NCBI RefSeq assembly: GCF_000758725.1
Contig: NZ_CP009428.1
Span: 5,890,001-5,954,000 of the forward strand
Source: Paenibacillus odorifer
GTDB lineage: Bacteria; Bacillota; Bacilli; Paenibacillales; Paenibacillaceae
Direction of reading: 5' to 3'
DNA: 64,000 bases
Shown: positions 38,490 to 46,444 of the stretch, in pieces
Layout of the letters: every line of letters starts with the position of its first letter
How positions within the stretch are numbered: position 1 is the first letter of the stretch
Notes under the pieces: model-generated
The model's database searches: none
What the model was told of the DNA's origin: nothing
Seen by the model: the letters and a program-made list of their open reading frames with translations, nothing else
Made by a program: the position numbers and the translations under genes

Positions 38490-39947
38490 CTACAGCTGTG
38501 GACGCTGCTTGTGATGATCTGTATTTTGTTCAAAGGCATGAGCGACACGCAGAATCGTGCTCTCGTCAAATTCCTTACCGATAATTTGCAGACCTACAGG
38601 CATGCCTTCCGCAAAACCACACGGAACGCTCACAGCAGGAATACCCGCCAAGCTTACAGGAATCGTGAGAATATCGTTCAGATACATGGTCAGCGGATCT
38701 TCAGTCTGTGAGCCCAATTTGAATGCTGTCGTTGGCGCTGTTGGCCCGATGACCACATCATATTTTTTAAAGATGTCATCAAAGTCCTGTTTAATCAAAG
38801 TGCGTACCTTTTGTGCTTTTAAATAGTAAGCATCGTAATACCCGGAGCTGAGTGCATAAGTACCCAACATAATACGGCGTTTGACCTCAGGGCCAAAGCC
38901 GCGGCTGCGGGAATTAAGATATAGATCAAGCAATCCTCCGCCTTCATCTACACGTGCGCCATAACGCACACCGTCAAAACGCGCAAGGTTAGATGAAGCT
39001 TCCGAAGAGGACAGCAAATAATAAGCTGCTACTGCGTATTCCGTATGCGGTAATGATACTTCCTCCCAGACAGCACCCATTCCTTCCAGCACTTTAAGTG
39101 CAGACAAGACTGTCTCACGCACAGAAGCATCGACACCTGCTCCCAAATATTCCTTAGGTACAGCAATGCGAAGTCCGGAAACATCACCAGTCAGTGAACT
39201 CAAATAATCAGGAATTTCTACTTTAGCAGAAGTAGAGTCTTGGGCATCATAACCAGCAATCGCTTGAAGCACATAGGCAGAATCCTCTACATTACGTGTT
39301 AATGGTCCTATCTGATCGAGTGAGGAAGCAAAGGCTACCAGCCCGTAACGTGATACAAGACCGTAAGTAGGTTTGAGACCTACAACACCACAATAGGAAG
39401 CTGGCTGGCGGATGGAACCCCCAGTATCCGAACCTAGTGAGAAGAACACTTCGCCCGCAGCTACTGCTGCAGCAGATCCGCCACTGGAACCGCCCGGCAC
39501 ACGTTCTAAATCCCAAGGATTGCGTACAGGACCAAAGCTTGAATTCTCATTAGATCCGCCCATTGCGAATTCATCCATATTTAATTTACCGATTGTTACG
39601 GCATCTGCCTGCTGCAATTTAGAAGCTACAGTAGCGTTATAAATCGGCTGGAAATCGCTCAAAAATTGGCTGGCACAAGTTGTGCGCAGGCCTTTAGTTA
39701 CAATATTATCCTTGATTCCGGCAGGAAGACCAAATAGCAATCCACGTGCTGCTCCGGATGCCAGTTTATCGTCCAAAGCGCGTGCTGTCGCACGTGCGCC
39801 CTCCTCGTTCAAGGTCAAAAATGCATTTACGTTCTTATCCCGCTCAGCGATAATCGCCAGCGATTCTTCAGTCAGTTCACTGACCGATACCTCTTTAGCA
39901 GTTAACATGCGGTGTACTTCAGGCAATCGATTTTGAAACAGGCTCAA
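38490..39947 (-). CDS. gatA: Asp/Glu-tRNA amidotransferase subunit A
   Basis: Glutaminase subunit of GatCAB, an amidase-signature enzyme of 485 residues. The Ser-Ser-Lys triad is visible as Lys in GLPAGIKDNI (about 79), the first Ser in PGGSSGGSAAAVA (about 152-155) and the nucleophile in GSDTGGSIRQPAS (about 172-178). It supplies ammonia from glutamine to GatB. Start is TTG at 39947 with AAGGGGGAAG in front. It lies between gatC and gatB. Confidence 0.97.
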   Translation of the reverse strand: MSLFQNRLPEVHRMLTAKEVSVSELTEESLAIIAERDKNVNAFLTLNEEGARATARALDDKLASGAARGLLFGLPAGIKDNIVTKGLRTTCASQFLSDFQPIYNATVASKLQQADAVTIGKLNMDEFAMGGSNENSSFGPVRNPWDLERVPGGSSGGSAAAVAAGEVFFSLGSDTGGSIRQPASYCGVVGLKPTYGLVSRYGLVAFASSLDQIGPLTRNVEDSAYVLQAIAGYDAQDSTSAKVEIPDYLSSLTGDVSGLRIAVPKEYLGAGVDASVRETVLSALKVLEGMGAVWEEVSLPHTEYAVAAYYLLSSSEASSNLARFDGVRYGARVDEGGGLLDLYLNSRSRGFGPEVKRRIMLGTYALSSGYYDAYYLKAQKVRTLIKQDFDDIFKKYDVVIGPTAPTTAFKLGSQTEDPLTMYLNDILTIPVSLAGIPAVSVPCGFAEGMPVGLQIIGKEFDESTILRVAHAFEQNTDHHKQRPQL

Positions 39948-39974
39948 GATTCTTCCCCCTTTCTAATTATGTAG

Positions 39975-40262
39975 TTATTCCAAAACAGCTGGAACCTTGA
40001 AATGTCCGTCTTCATCATCTGGAGCGTTAAGAAGTGCTTCCTCTTGCGTAAGGCTATCCTTCACAACATCCTCCCGCATTACATTGCTGACTTGCAGCAC
40101 ATGCGTGGTCGGCTTTACATTCTCCGTATCTAGCTCATTTAATTTCTCGGCATATTGTAAAATAGCATTCATTTGTTCTGTAAAGGTTGCCTCTTCTTCC
40201 GGGCTCAGCTGCAGACGAGCCAGCTTGGCCACATGCTGCACATCTTTAACGGTAATGCTCAT
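39975..40262 (-). CDS. gatC: Asp/Glu-tRNA amidotransferase subunit C
   Basis: A 95-residue subunit that wraps around GatA and GatB and stabilises the complex. It has the family pattern VKDVQHVAKLARLQLSPEEE at the start and VMREDVV...LLNAPDDEDGHFKVPAVLE at the end. AGGAGGG precedes the ATG. First gene of the gatCAB operon; the order C-A-B is the usual one in this phylum. Confidence 0.96.
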   Translation of the reverse strand: MSITVKDVQHVAKLARLQLSPEEEATFTEQMNAILQYAEKLNELDTENVKPTTHVLQVSNVMREDVVKDSLTQEEALLNAPDDEDGHFKVPAVLE

Positions 40263-40360
40263 AAGAAAAATCCCTCCTGTTTAAAGGGCTAAAGCGCCCG
40301 GATAACGTTTTTAATTATATTGTAGAAGCTTGGACAATTCAATGATGGGCTGTAAAACAA

Positions 40361-40410
40361 ACGCTCCTTTATCAAAGTGAAGGGGATTCCTACACATTTT
40401 AAAGGAGCGT
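40361..40410 (-). terminator. Hairpin after the anti-sigma gene
   Basis: Perfect 11-bp inverted repeat ACGCTCCTTTA/TAAAGGAGCGT with a 28-base loop, followed on the minus strand by TTTGTTTTAC. Likely terminator, unusual only for its long loop. Confidence 0.6.
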
Positions 40411-40418
40411 ATCGTTCA

Positions 40419-41591
40419 TCAATATATAGGGATTGTCATTTCCAGCTGCGGAATATATTCGACTGCCGGGTATCCATTATTGTCTAGCAAATTTCGTTTT
40501 CCACTACCCTCTCCAGTATATTTGTAGAAAAAGGTTTTGATTGTCAGTGCTTTTACATCCTTGGGCAGCGGTACAATATTAACATCCTCTTTAAGACTAT
40601 AATGGATTGTGTCATCTATCTTTTTCGAATCCGACCAACCATTGCTGCCGTTTACATATTGCAACAGGTTACCTTTATCATCATAGACTTCATAATTTAA
40701 TGCCAGGTTATTGGTATCTGTCAGATAAGTATAAGGAATACCCTCGAGGGCTACAGCACTCATCCGTATTTGTGTAGTTGCCGGAGTCTGTGTAATCTTC
40801 TCCACTGTGGTCGTTACATCATTGTAAGTTTGACTGATTCCGGGTTGCTGAACAATATTATGACTCGTATCCTTTTTTACAGGAATTTCAATTTGAAAAT
40901 CATCATCGATTCCGGACAGACGACCTTTTACTGTCATTTGGAACTGCTCTGGTAAAGTAATGCCTCCCTCATCATAGGATTTCTCTGAAAATTGCAAAAT
41001 CAACGATTGTTCATCTACTCCCGGAGAAAGGATAAGGCCAATATTGTGTTTAAAAGAATCCTCTTCTTCCTCCCCAGCAGCGTTTAAAGGCTGTCCATCA
41101 ATAAATACCTGCAAATCCTGAATGTCTCCACTGAATATTCCCTCTTCATCTTCACCTTCAAGTTTCAATGCTACAGAAAGCCGTGTGCCGTCATATATAA
41201 CTTCATTAGCACGGATAATAACATCTTGAACCTGATCACTGGTATCAACTGCAGTCGTTAAGCCTTGGCGACTCGCCGCTTGAAGTCCCATATCACCTGC
41301 GAGCTCAAAAATACTATTGACTAACGGAATACGTTCCAGCGACCTAGCCAATGCGGGAGAAGTAAAGCCGCTTCCAAGCACGATAACCCCCAAAACAAGA
41401 GCTGCCCCGAAGCCAAGCGCTGTCCTCTTAACATTACGAAATTTGTGCGTGGATCTCTTTATCTTCACATGATCCAGCATTGTATACGTATCCTCTTGAC
41501 GTTGGCGAATCATAGAGGGAAGCTCATTTGCCGGGAGGATGTCCATATCTTTCAAAAGCAATTCAAGCTCTTGCGCTGTTCTCTTCTTCAT
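40419..41591 (-). CDS. DUF4179-type anti-sigma factor
   Basis: A 390-residue single-pass membrane protein. A cytosolic N-terminus of about 60 residues is followed by one helix (about 62-82) and a large external beta-rich region (DUF4179 then DUF5643-like; family names from memory). It lies 24 bases after an ECF sigma gene, and proteins of this build hold such sigma factors inactive until an envelope signal arrives. ATG 41591 is chosen because AAAGGA lies 8 bases before it. The signal is unknown. Confidence 0.8.
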   Translation of the reverse strand: MKKRTAQELELLLKDMDILPANELPSMIRQRQEDTYTMLDHVKIKRSTHKFRNVKRTALGFGAALVLGVIVLGSGFTSPALARSLERIPLVNSIFELAGDMGLQAASRQGLTTAVDTSDQVQDVIIRANEVIYDGTRLSVALKLEGEDEEGIFSGDIQDLQVFIDGQPLNAAGEEEEDSFKHNIGLILSPGVDEQSLILQFSEKSYDEGGITLPEQFQMTVKGRLSGIDDDFQIEIPVKKDTSHNIVQQPGISQTYNDVTTTVEKITQTPATTQIRMSAVALEGIPYTYLTDTNNLALNYEVYDDKGNLLQYVNGSNGWSDSKKIDDTIHYSLKEDVNIVPLPKDVKALTIKTFFYKYTGEGSGKRNLLDNNGYPAVEYIPQLEMTIPIY

Positions 41592-41615
41592 CTGTTCCAT
41601 CCTTTCTAAATATCA

Positions 41616-42119
41616 TTAGAATCCATTCAATAAGTTTTTTCTTGCTCTGTAGAGGCGCGATTTGACTGCCGTTTCGGAAATATTCAGAAGATCGGCAATT
41701 TGCTTAACGGGCATGTCCTGAAAATAATGCAGCGATATCACGGTCTGGAGCGAAGTATCCAATCGTTCCACTGCTTCCCGCAGCTCAATTTTCTCATATT
41801 CTGCACCGGAGGAATGGCATTCCAAAGCAGTAAGGGGATCTCCAAACTCCACAATATTTGTCCGCTTGCGTTGGAGCTTATGACATTCGTTTATAAGGAT
41901 GCGAAGCATCCATGTCTTGAAAAATTCTGGTTGCCGCAATCCATGGATAGACCGGTAAGCCTTTAGGGTGGCTTCCTGCATGGCGTCTGCACATTCCTCG
42001 TCCCTGCCCAAAATAGATCGGGCCATGCCGTACATTTCAGGTTCAATCTGCCGGCATAGCTGGATAAACGCTTCTTTATCGCCATTTCTCGCTTTTTGAA
42101 CAGCGGTTATCATCTTCAC
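41616..42119 (-). CDS. ECF-type RNA polymerase sigma factor
   Basis: A 167-residue sigma-70 family protein. Region 2 contains RSILGRDEECADAMQEATLK and the core-binding FKTWMLRILINECHK; region 4 has the helix-turn-helix FQDMPVKQIADLLNISETAV then KSRLYRARKNL. Start is taken as GTG 42119, since AAAGGAG lies 8 bases before; the ATG frame upstream lacks such a site. Paired with the DUF4179 protein downstream as an envelope-stress switch. A possible own promoter (AACC...GTATC type) may lie near 42195-42225 but is weak. Confidence 0.92.
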   Translation of the reverse strand: MKMITAVQKARNGDKEAFIQLCRQIEPEMYGMARSILGRDEECADAMQEATLKAYRSIHGLRQPEFFKTWMLRILINECHKLQRKRTNIVEFGDPLTALECHSSGAEYEKIELREAVERLDTSLQTVISLHYFQDMPVKQIADLLNISETAVKSRLYRARKNLLNGF

Positions 42120-42342
42120 TTGAGGTTCTCCTTTATTTAAGTTAAAACGCCTATACCGCAGATCTGCATTCTCGTATTCGGCTCTCAATAATTTAGATAC
42201 ATAAAACAGGAGATTGGTTGTATACCAAAAAAATAAAAAACAAACTTTCGAAAACTATAAAGAAGGAATAAAAGAAAAGATTTTGAAAATGATGTGTAAA
42301 TTCAGAGGATTAATGTGGGGGAAATACTTTTTATGACAAAAC

Positions 42343-42366
42343 AAAAAAGCCGGCTTGCGCCGGCCT
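42343..42366 (-). terminator. Terminator after the unknown gene at 42370
   Basis: GC-rich stem GCCGGC/GCCGGC with loop TTGC or its complement; six T follow on the minus strand. Confidence 0.9.
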
Positions 42367-42369
42367 TCC

Positions 42370-42753
42370 TTAAATCCAAGCTCGAAGATTCACTTGTTTG
42401 ATGAAATCCGCTTGGGACATGCTTTCGCTTGACGTTGATTCCGTCTCTTCTATATCCATATCTTCACCGTTCATCAAATGATGGAACAGCTTCTCATTGT
42501 ACGTGGACAAAGCGTAATCAATCAACGCTTCATGCGTTGCTCTTTCAGCCTCAGCTACTAATAAATGTTCTTCCGCCTCAATGTCCTCAGCCGGAACATA
42601 AAAGTTCCTATTCGCCTCTGGTACACGAATAACATAGTCAAACGCATTATCGGGATTGCGGTCGTAAGCAATTAGGTAGCCGTATTCCCCGATAGGAAGA
42701 CTCTGCTCGAAAGCGTCCGCAACAATGACAATCTTCTCTCCTAAACGCAGCAT
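42370..42753 (-). CDS. Uncharacterised 127-residue acidic protein
   Basis: I do not recognise a family with confidence. The product is cytosolic (no hydrophobic stretch) and acidic. The first ~60 residues look like a small beta-rich domain (LGEKIVIVADAFEQSLPIGE, AFDYVIRVPEANRNFYVP), then comes a helical, Glu/Asp/Ser-rich part (EETESTSSESMSQADF). ATG 42753 (MLRLGEKI) is chosen because TTAGGAGG lies 7-8 bases before. A perfect hairpin sits directly upstream of that site. Monocistronic. Confidence 0.7.
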   Translation of the reverse strand: MLRLGEKIVIVADAFEQSLPIGEYGYLIAYDRNPDNAFDYVIRVPEANRNFYVPAEDIEAEEHLLVAEAERATHEALIDYALSTYNEKLFHHLMNGEDMDIEETESTSSESMSQADFIKQVNLRAWI

Positions 42754-42771
42754 CGCCCTACCTCCTAACCC

Positions 42772-42791
42772 CAAAATCTTTCAAGATTTTG
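42772..42791 (-). promoter_or_regulatory. 5'-UTR hairpin immediately before a ribosome-binding site
   Basis: Perfect 9-bp stem CAAAATCTT/AAGATTTTG with a two-base loop, ending about 5 bases before AGGAGG. Same architecture as the hairpin before liaF at 4657-4675. Confidence 0.6.
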
Positions 42792-42900
42792 CTTGTTTCA
42801 ACAGTCTACTAAAAAAAGATAGAACTGTCTAGTTGAAGGCTGGCCGATCCTACAAATTCTATGAAAATATACTATATTTAATAAAAACATAACTTAAGTT

Positions 42901-43671
42901 TCAAGCGGTTAAGTTATTCTTCCTTGTCAAAAGTGCAGCACCCACTAAACAAATCAAGATCAAAATAGCTGCTGAAAGATAGGGTCCAACCCTGAATCCT
43001 TCTCCAGCCATAAGGATTTCAGCCGACAACCCGGCAAGCCCCGCAGGTGCCCATTCAAACCATGAAGGCAATAAGCTTTGGCCTAATGATAATGCTGCCA
43101 TTAGCACCAATGCTAAAAAAGCGGCAACTGGGGATTTTAAAAACCCACTAAACAACAACGTAGCTGAGACAGCACATAACAGCCACAATCCATATACTCC
43201 AGCAGCTGCGATGACATCTCCCCAAGATAGTGAACCAATCAACTGCTCCGTGTAGTAAGCAGCGCCCGCTGCACCTAATCCTAGAGCAACGATCAACAGG
43301 GTCAGCTGTGCTGCCCATTTAGCCAACACTATTGCGGCTGGAGAAACCGGCCTTACCAGAATTAATTCCATAGTTCCGCTATAGCGCTCACCAGCTAAAA
43401 CATTCATCGCGCCAAGCGCCAATACTAACATTCCGATTGTTCCGTACTGTCCCAAAGATTGCGCCATCACAGCTGCGGCACTCGGTATTTCATACCCCTC
43501 TAGGAGACCTGGAGGAACATCACCTGAAGCTTTTAATATTTCCGGCAAATAATAAGTAGTTAACGGCTGCATAATGCCTAATAGGATAAAAACGACAGGT
43601 ATCCAGATTAACTTATAACTGCGAGCCATTTCGAGCATTTCTTTGCGATAAAGGACCCAGGCGCTTCTCAT
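42901..43671 (-). CDS. yxlG: ABC transporter permease, YxlG-like
   Basis: A 256-residue membrane protein with six hydrophobic helices, of the ABC-2 permease type; the motif LAGERYSGTMELILVRPVSP (about 90-109) after the second helix is typical. It overlaps the ATPase gene by 4 bases. Last gene of a sigY-yxlCDEFG-like operon. In Bacillus this transporter is linked to control of sigma Y and to peptide (toxin) handling; substrate unknown. Confidence 0.85.
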   Translation of the reverse strand: MRSAWVLYRKEMLEMARSYKLIWIPVVFILLGIMQPLTTYYLPEILKASGDVPPGLLEGYEIPSAAAVMAQSLGQYGTIGMLVLALGAMNVLAGERYSGTMELILVRPVSPAAIVLAKWAAQLTLLIVALGLGAAGAAYYTEQLIGSLSWGDVIAAAGVYGLWLLCAVSATLLFSGFLKSPVAAFLALVLMAALSLGQSLLPSWFEWAPAGLAGLSAEILMAGEGFRVGPYLSAAILILICLVGAALLTRKNNLTA

Positions 43672-44582
43672 ACTCCCACCACCTTCATAAATAAATCCTC
43701 TAACGTGGAAGAACCCGCTTCAAATTGCAGTAATGGAATTTCGAGCTGCGCCGCTTCTTGCAGAATCGTCCAACGGGCCATGTCTACATCGTTGACATTA
43801 AAAATGGCATGATCTCCGAACAACTGAGTCTCCAGTACAAACGGTTTGGCAGCAAGAGACTCCAGCCACTGAATAGCTTTTTCTTGCTTCTCCGTACGTA
43901 AACGAATAACAGGAAGGCTGTATTGTGAACGAAGCTGTGATAAAGATCCCTTCTCAGCAATCAAGCCTTGATTCATTAAAATAATATCATCGCAAATTTC
44001 TTCTGCATCATGCAGCACATGTGTAGAGAAAACTACAGTTGTCTCCTCACGTATTTCCCGCACCAGTCCCATTACTTCTCTGCGGCCAATCGGATCAAGT
44101 GCAGATACAGGCTCATCAAGCAATAACAGACGAGGCCGATGCACAAGCGCCTGAGCCAGACCCAGCCGCTGTTTCATCCCGCCGGAGTATCCACCAATCC
44201 GGCGACGAGCATCACCTTTAAGCCCTACACGCTCGAGCGATTCCAATGCCCTGCTGGTTGCGTCTTTAGTTCCCATTCCACTAAGCTTTGCAGCGAAAAC
44301 AACATACTCATGTCCAGTCATCCACCCATAAAAAGCTGGAGACTGTGGCACATATCCTAATCCTCTGCGATATTCGGCTCCAGGACGGCTCCCCTCAAAT
44401 GAAATCATGCCAGAGGTGGGTTCAAGCAGCCCTGCCAGCATACGAAGTGTGGTCGTTTTCCCAGCACCGTTAGGCCCCAATAAAGCGACGCACCGTCCTT
44501 TCTCAATTTCAAAGCTTATATCATTTACGGAAATATGCGCCCCATAGCTTTTGCGCAAATTCATAACTTGAAGGAGTGACAT
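43668..44582 (-). CDS. yxlF: ABC transporter ATP-binding protein, YxlF-like
   Basis: A 304-residue ATPase: Walker A GPNGAGKTT, Q-loop PQSPAFYGWMTG, signature YSGGMKQRLGLAQAL, Walker B LLLLDEPVSALD, switch His in FSTHVLHD, plus an ~80-residue C-terminal extension usual for ABC-2 exporters. Start overlaps the stop of the small YxlE-like gene (TGATG). It energises the following permease. Confidence 0.92.
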   Translation of the reverse strand: MSLLQVMNLRKSYGAHISVNDISFEIEKGRCVALLGPNGAGKTTTLRMLAGLLEPTSGMISFEGSRPGAEYRRGLGYVPQSPAFYGWMTGHEYVVFAAKLSGMGTKDATSRALESLERVGLKGDARRRIGGYSGGMKQRLGLAQALVHRPRLLLLDEPVSALDPIGRREVMGLVREIREETTVVFSTHVLHDAEEICDDIILMNQGLIAEKGSLSQLRSQYSLPVIRLRTEKQEKAIQWLESLAAKPFVLETQLFGDHAIFNVNDVDMARWTILQEAAQLEIPLLQFEAGSSTLEDLFMKVVGV

Positions 44583-44773
44583 CAGACATCTTTCCTTCCT
44601 ATTGTGAAATAAGCTACGCTACCTAATATATTTCCGCAAATAATGATAATAATCCACATCCATTTTGGGCCACGAACGTTATCCGCTTTGGCCAGTGATA
44701 TCAGTCCAATAATTGCAAGCAAAGCCTGAAGAATAATTAACGGCATGATTAAACCCCATTTTACCTCTTCCAT
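44582..44773 (-). CDS. yxlE: Small PLDc_N-type membrane protein, YxlE-like
   Basis: A 63-residue protein with two hydrophobic helices and the phospholipase-D N-terminal (PLDc_N) motif RGPKWMWIIIIICGNILGSV before FTIGRKDV; there is no catalytic PLD domain. I chose ATG 44773 (MEEVKWG) because AAGGAG lies before it. Bacillus YxlE acts as a negative regulator of sigma Y; by position this is its counterpart. Confidence 0.82.
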   Translation of the reverse strand: MEEVKWGLIMPLIILQALLAIIGLISLAKADNVRGPKWMWIIIIICGNILGSVAYFTIGRKDV

Positions 44774-44825
44774 GAAGTACCACTCCTTGTAATAGGATGA
44801 AAGGAACGAGCTTCTTACTAAAGCT

Positions 44826-45041
44826 TTACAACTGCTTCTTCCTTCTACGTCGGTCAGGAAGTATGACAACGAGTAAATAGACTAATGCTGGGGACGGAAC
44901 TGTAGTAATCGCCCACAATCCCCAGAACCAAGCTTTTTTTCCGCGCCGTCTTGCATCCCGGAACAGTAAGGTCCCTTGCAGCATTAATGCTACTGCTATG
45001 CCAAACCACAACCAAAGAGGCACATCCTGTAGCTCATTCAT
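44826..45041 (-). CDS. yxlD: Small membrane protein, YxlD-like
   Basis: A 71-residue protein with two hydrophobic helices (about 8-25 and 36-60) separated by the basic turn RDARRRGKKAW and ending in DRRRRKKQL inside the cell. It overlaps the YxlC-like gene by 4 bases. Bacillus YxlD is needed to keep sigma Y inactive. Assignment is by size, layout and gene order rather than strong sequence identity. Confidence 0.72.
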   Translation of the reverse strand: MNELQDVPLWLWFGIAVALMLQGTLLFRDARRRGKKAWFWGLWAITTVPSPALVYLLVVILPDRRRRKKQL

Positions 45042-45373
45042 TCTTGTACACCTTCTCTATTTCTTCTGATCCTGGCGATCCCTAAGCCACCCAGTCCTAC
45101 AACAGGAATGATCGCCTGGATAATCCAATAGATCATGGGTGCAGAAGTGAGAATGGATAGAAATGCGCAGATCAGGATCAATGAGACCCCCCAGAATAAC
45201 AGTAGTTCTTTACGTTCCCTTCTCTTTCTGTGCACAGCTGCATCAGCCATTAACCACTCCAGTTCCTGTAACGAAGGTGGGGTGATGTCATCATATTGCG
45301 CATCCAAACGCACAAGCTCTTCAGTAAGCTTGTGCAAATACAGTTCTGGCTCCTTATCCTTCTCCATCCTCAT
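45038..45373 (-). CDS. yxlC: YxlC-like anti-sigma membrane protein
   Basis: A 111-residue protein with a cytosolic N-terminus of about 55 residues (ELYLHKLTEELVRLDAQYDD then RKRRERKELLLF) and two hydrophobic helices (about 57-75 and 80-98). It starts inside the end of the sigma gene, so the two are coupled; the second ATG (MEKDKE, 45367) is an alternative start. The build fits an anti-sigma factor for the ECF sigma encoded just before. Confidence 0.75.
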   Translation of the reverse strand: MRMEKDKEPELYLHKLTEELVRLDAQYDDITPPSLQELEWLMADAAVHRKRRERKELLLFWGVSLILICAFLSILTSAPMIYWIIQAIIPVVGLGGLGIARIRRNREGVQE

Positions 45374-45899
45374 TCAGCTCCTTTCGCAATTGGTTAAGAC
45401 CAAGGGATACACGCGATTTGACCGTGCCTGAAGGAATTTGCATGATCACACCGATTTCTTCATAGCTATAGCCATAATAATGCTTCAGCAGCACAGCTAC
45501 CCTCTGAGCAGAGGGTAGCTTGGAGATGGAATCGAGTACTTCACTCCATTCTTCCCCCCTGCTTTCAAACCGCCAACGAATCGAACGGGTGCCCTGGGCC
45601 TGTTGTTCCCGTTTCTTCCAATCTGCCTCACGTTTCCAGCGCCGCTTTCGATCGATGAATATTCTGGTAGCTATGGTGATTAACCAAGAGGAGAACGAAG
45701 AAGAACCGTTATAGGTATTGATTTTTTCCATACATCTGACCATCGTGTCCTGTACAAGATCCTCTGCCAGTAACGGGTCCATAGTCACTTTAAGTAAATA
45801 TTTGAACAAAAAAGTATAATGTTCTCGCAGCAGTGAAGACAGTGCTGAAGTATCTCCCTGCTGTGCCTGCCTGATTTTCTCCAGCGCCTGATCGCTCAT
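45354..45899 (-). CDS. sigY: ECF sigma factor, SigY-like
   Basis: A 181-residue ECF sigma factor. Region 2 has LLAEDLVQDTMVRCMEKINT and FSSWLITIATRIFIDRKRR; region 4 has LPSAQRVAVLLKHYYGYSYE then IPSGTVKSRVSLGL. ATG 45899 (MSDQALEK) is set by GGAGGGG just before. The order of the next five genes (two-helix anti-sigma, two small membrane proteins, ATPase, permease) matches the Bacillus sigY operon, which strengthens the name. An ECF-type promoter lies 35-60 bases upstream, consistent with self-activation. Confidence 0.88.
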   Translation of the reverse strand: MSDQALEKIRQAQQGDTSALSSLLREHYTFLFKYLLKVTMDPLLAEDLVQDTMVRCMEKINTYNGSSSFSSWLITIATRIFIDRKRRWKREADWKKREQQAQGTRSIRWRFESRGEEWSEVLDSISKLPSAQRVAVLLKHYYGYSYEEIGVIMQIPSGTVKSRVSLGLNQLRKELNEDGEG

Positions 45900-45932
45900 C
45901 TGCCCCTCCATTCAGGATTAGTTCTTATTTGT

Positions 45933-45960
45933 AATACGATTATGTATAGTGATTCGTTCA
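45933..45960 (-). promoter_or_regulatory. ECF-type promoter of the sigY-like operon
   Basis: On the minus strand TGAACG (-35) and CGTATT (-10) are separated by 16 bases. The AAC core at -35 and CGT at -10 are hallmarks of ECF promoters, so the operon is probably autoregulated. Confidence 0.7.
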
Positions 45961-46295
45961 TTCCGTTTTAATATTATTTTTTGAGCTCCCAGAGCTTACG
46001 CCGCCATGGCTGAAGCAATCCTGCTTCTGCTGGAAAATGCCAAAAAAGAGGCGTTCTTCTGGGCTCGCCTCCTGAAACCACTGGTATTCTCCCATCCTTA
46101 TTCTCAGATTGTATGTCCCTGCGTTCTATGGAAGTACAAAAACCTCCCCTTCCAGAACATTCTGAAAAACATTGGCATTTACTGCTGCAAAAACTAGTCC
46201 ATTTCTCCTTGGAGTCATACCATCCGTAATCCAACGGGTAATACATATTCTTCTCCAATCTATTTCCCCCCATGCTTTTAAACCTATATGTAGAC
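45961..46295. other. Gene-poor stretch with coding-like remnants
   Basis: Lies between the terminator of the metallo-hydrolase gene and the sigY promoter. Minus-strand frames of about 80-107 residues overlap here. One (46126-46371 side) gives NGLVFAAVNANVFQNVLEGE, stops at 46126, and the same frame then continues with protein-like NAGTYNLRIRMGEYQWFQEA. It has the look of a small gene with an in-frame stop, or chance. No ribosome-binding site decides between them. Confidence 0.3.
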
Positions 46296-46337
46296 AAAAA
46301 AAAGAACGCAAACCGGGATTAATTCCGCAGTCTGCGT
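46296..46337 (-). terminator. Terminator after the metallo-hydrolase gene
   Basis: Stem ACGCAGAC-TG paired with CGGTTTGCGT-type complement including G-U pairs, followed on the minus strand by a run of nine T. Confidence 0.75.
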
Positions 46338-46444
46338 GCTTCGCGAGGTTAATGTTACATTTAATTAACAATAGTGTAGTCCTTTTGTATCCCTTTGTCT
46401 ATCAAAAATTCCCCGATTCTTGTCAGTTCTACTAGAATGACTGT

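Noticed and set aside
44826..44869. Longer N-terminus of the YxlE-like gene
   Set aside because: The upstream frame overlaps the YxlD-like gene; the start at 44773 has a good ribosome-binding site and gives the family length.
45974..46297. 107-codon minus-strand frame
   Set aside because: Cys-rich composition, no ribosome-binding site, overlap with a more protein-like frame; kept only as an uncertain remnant region.
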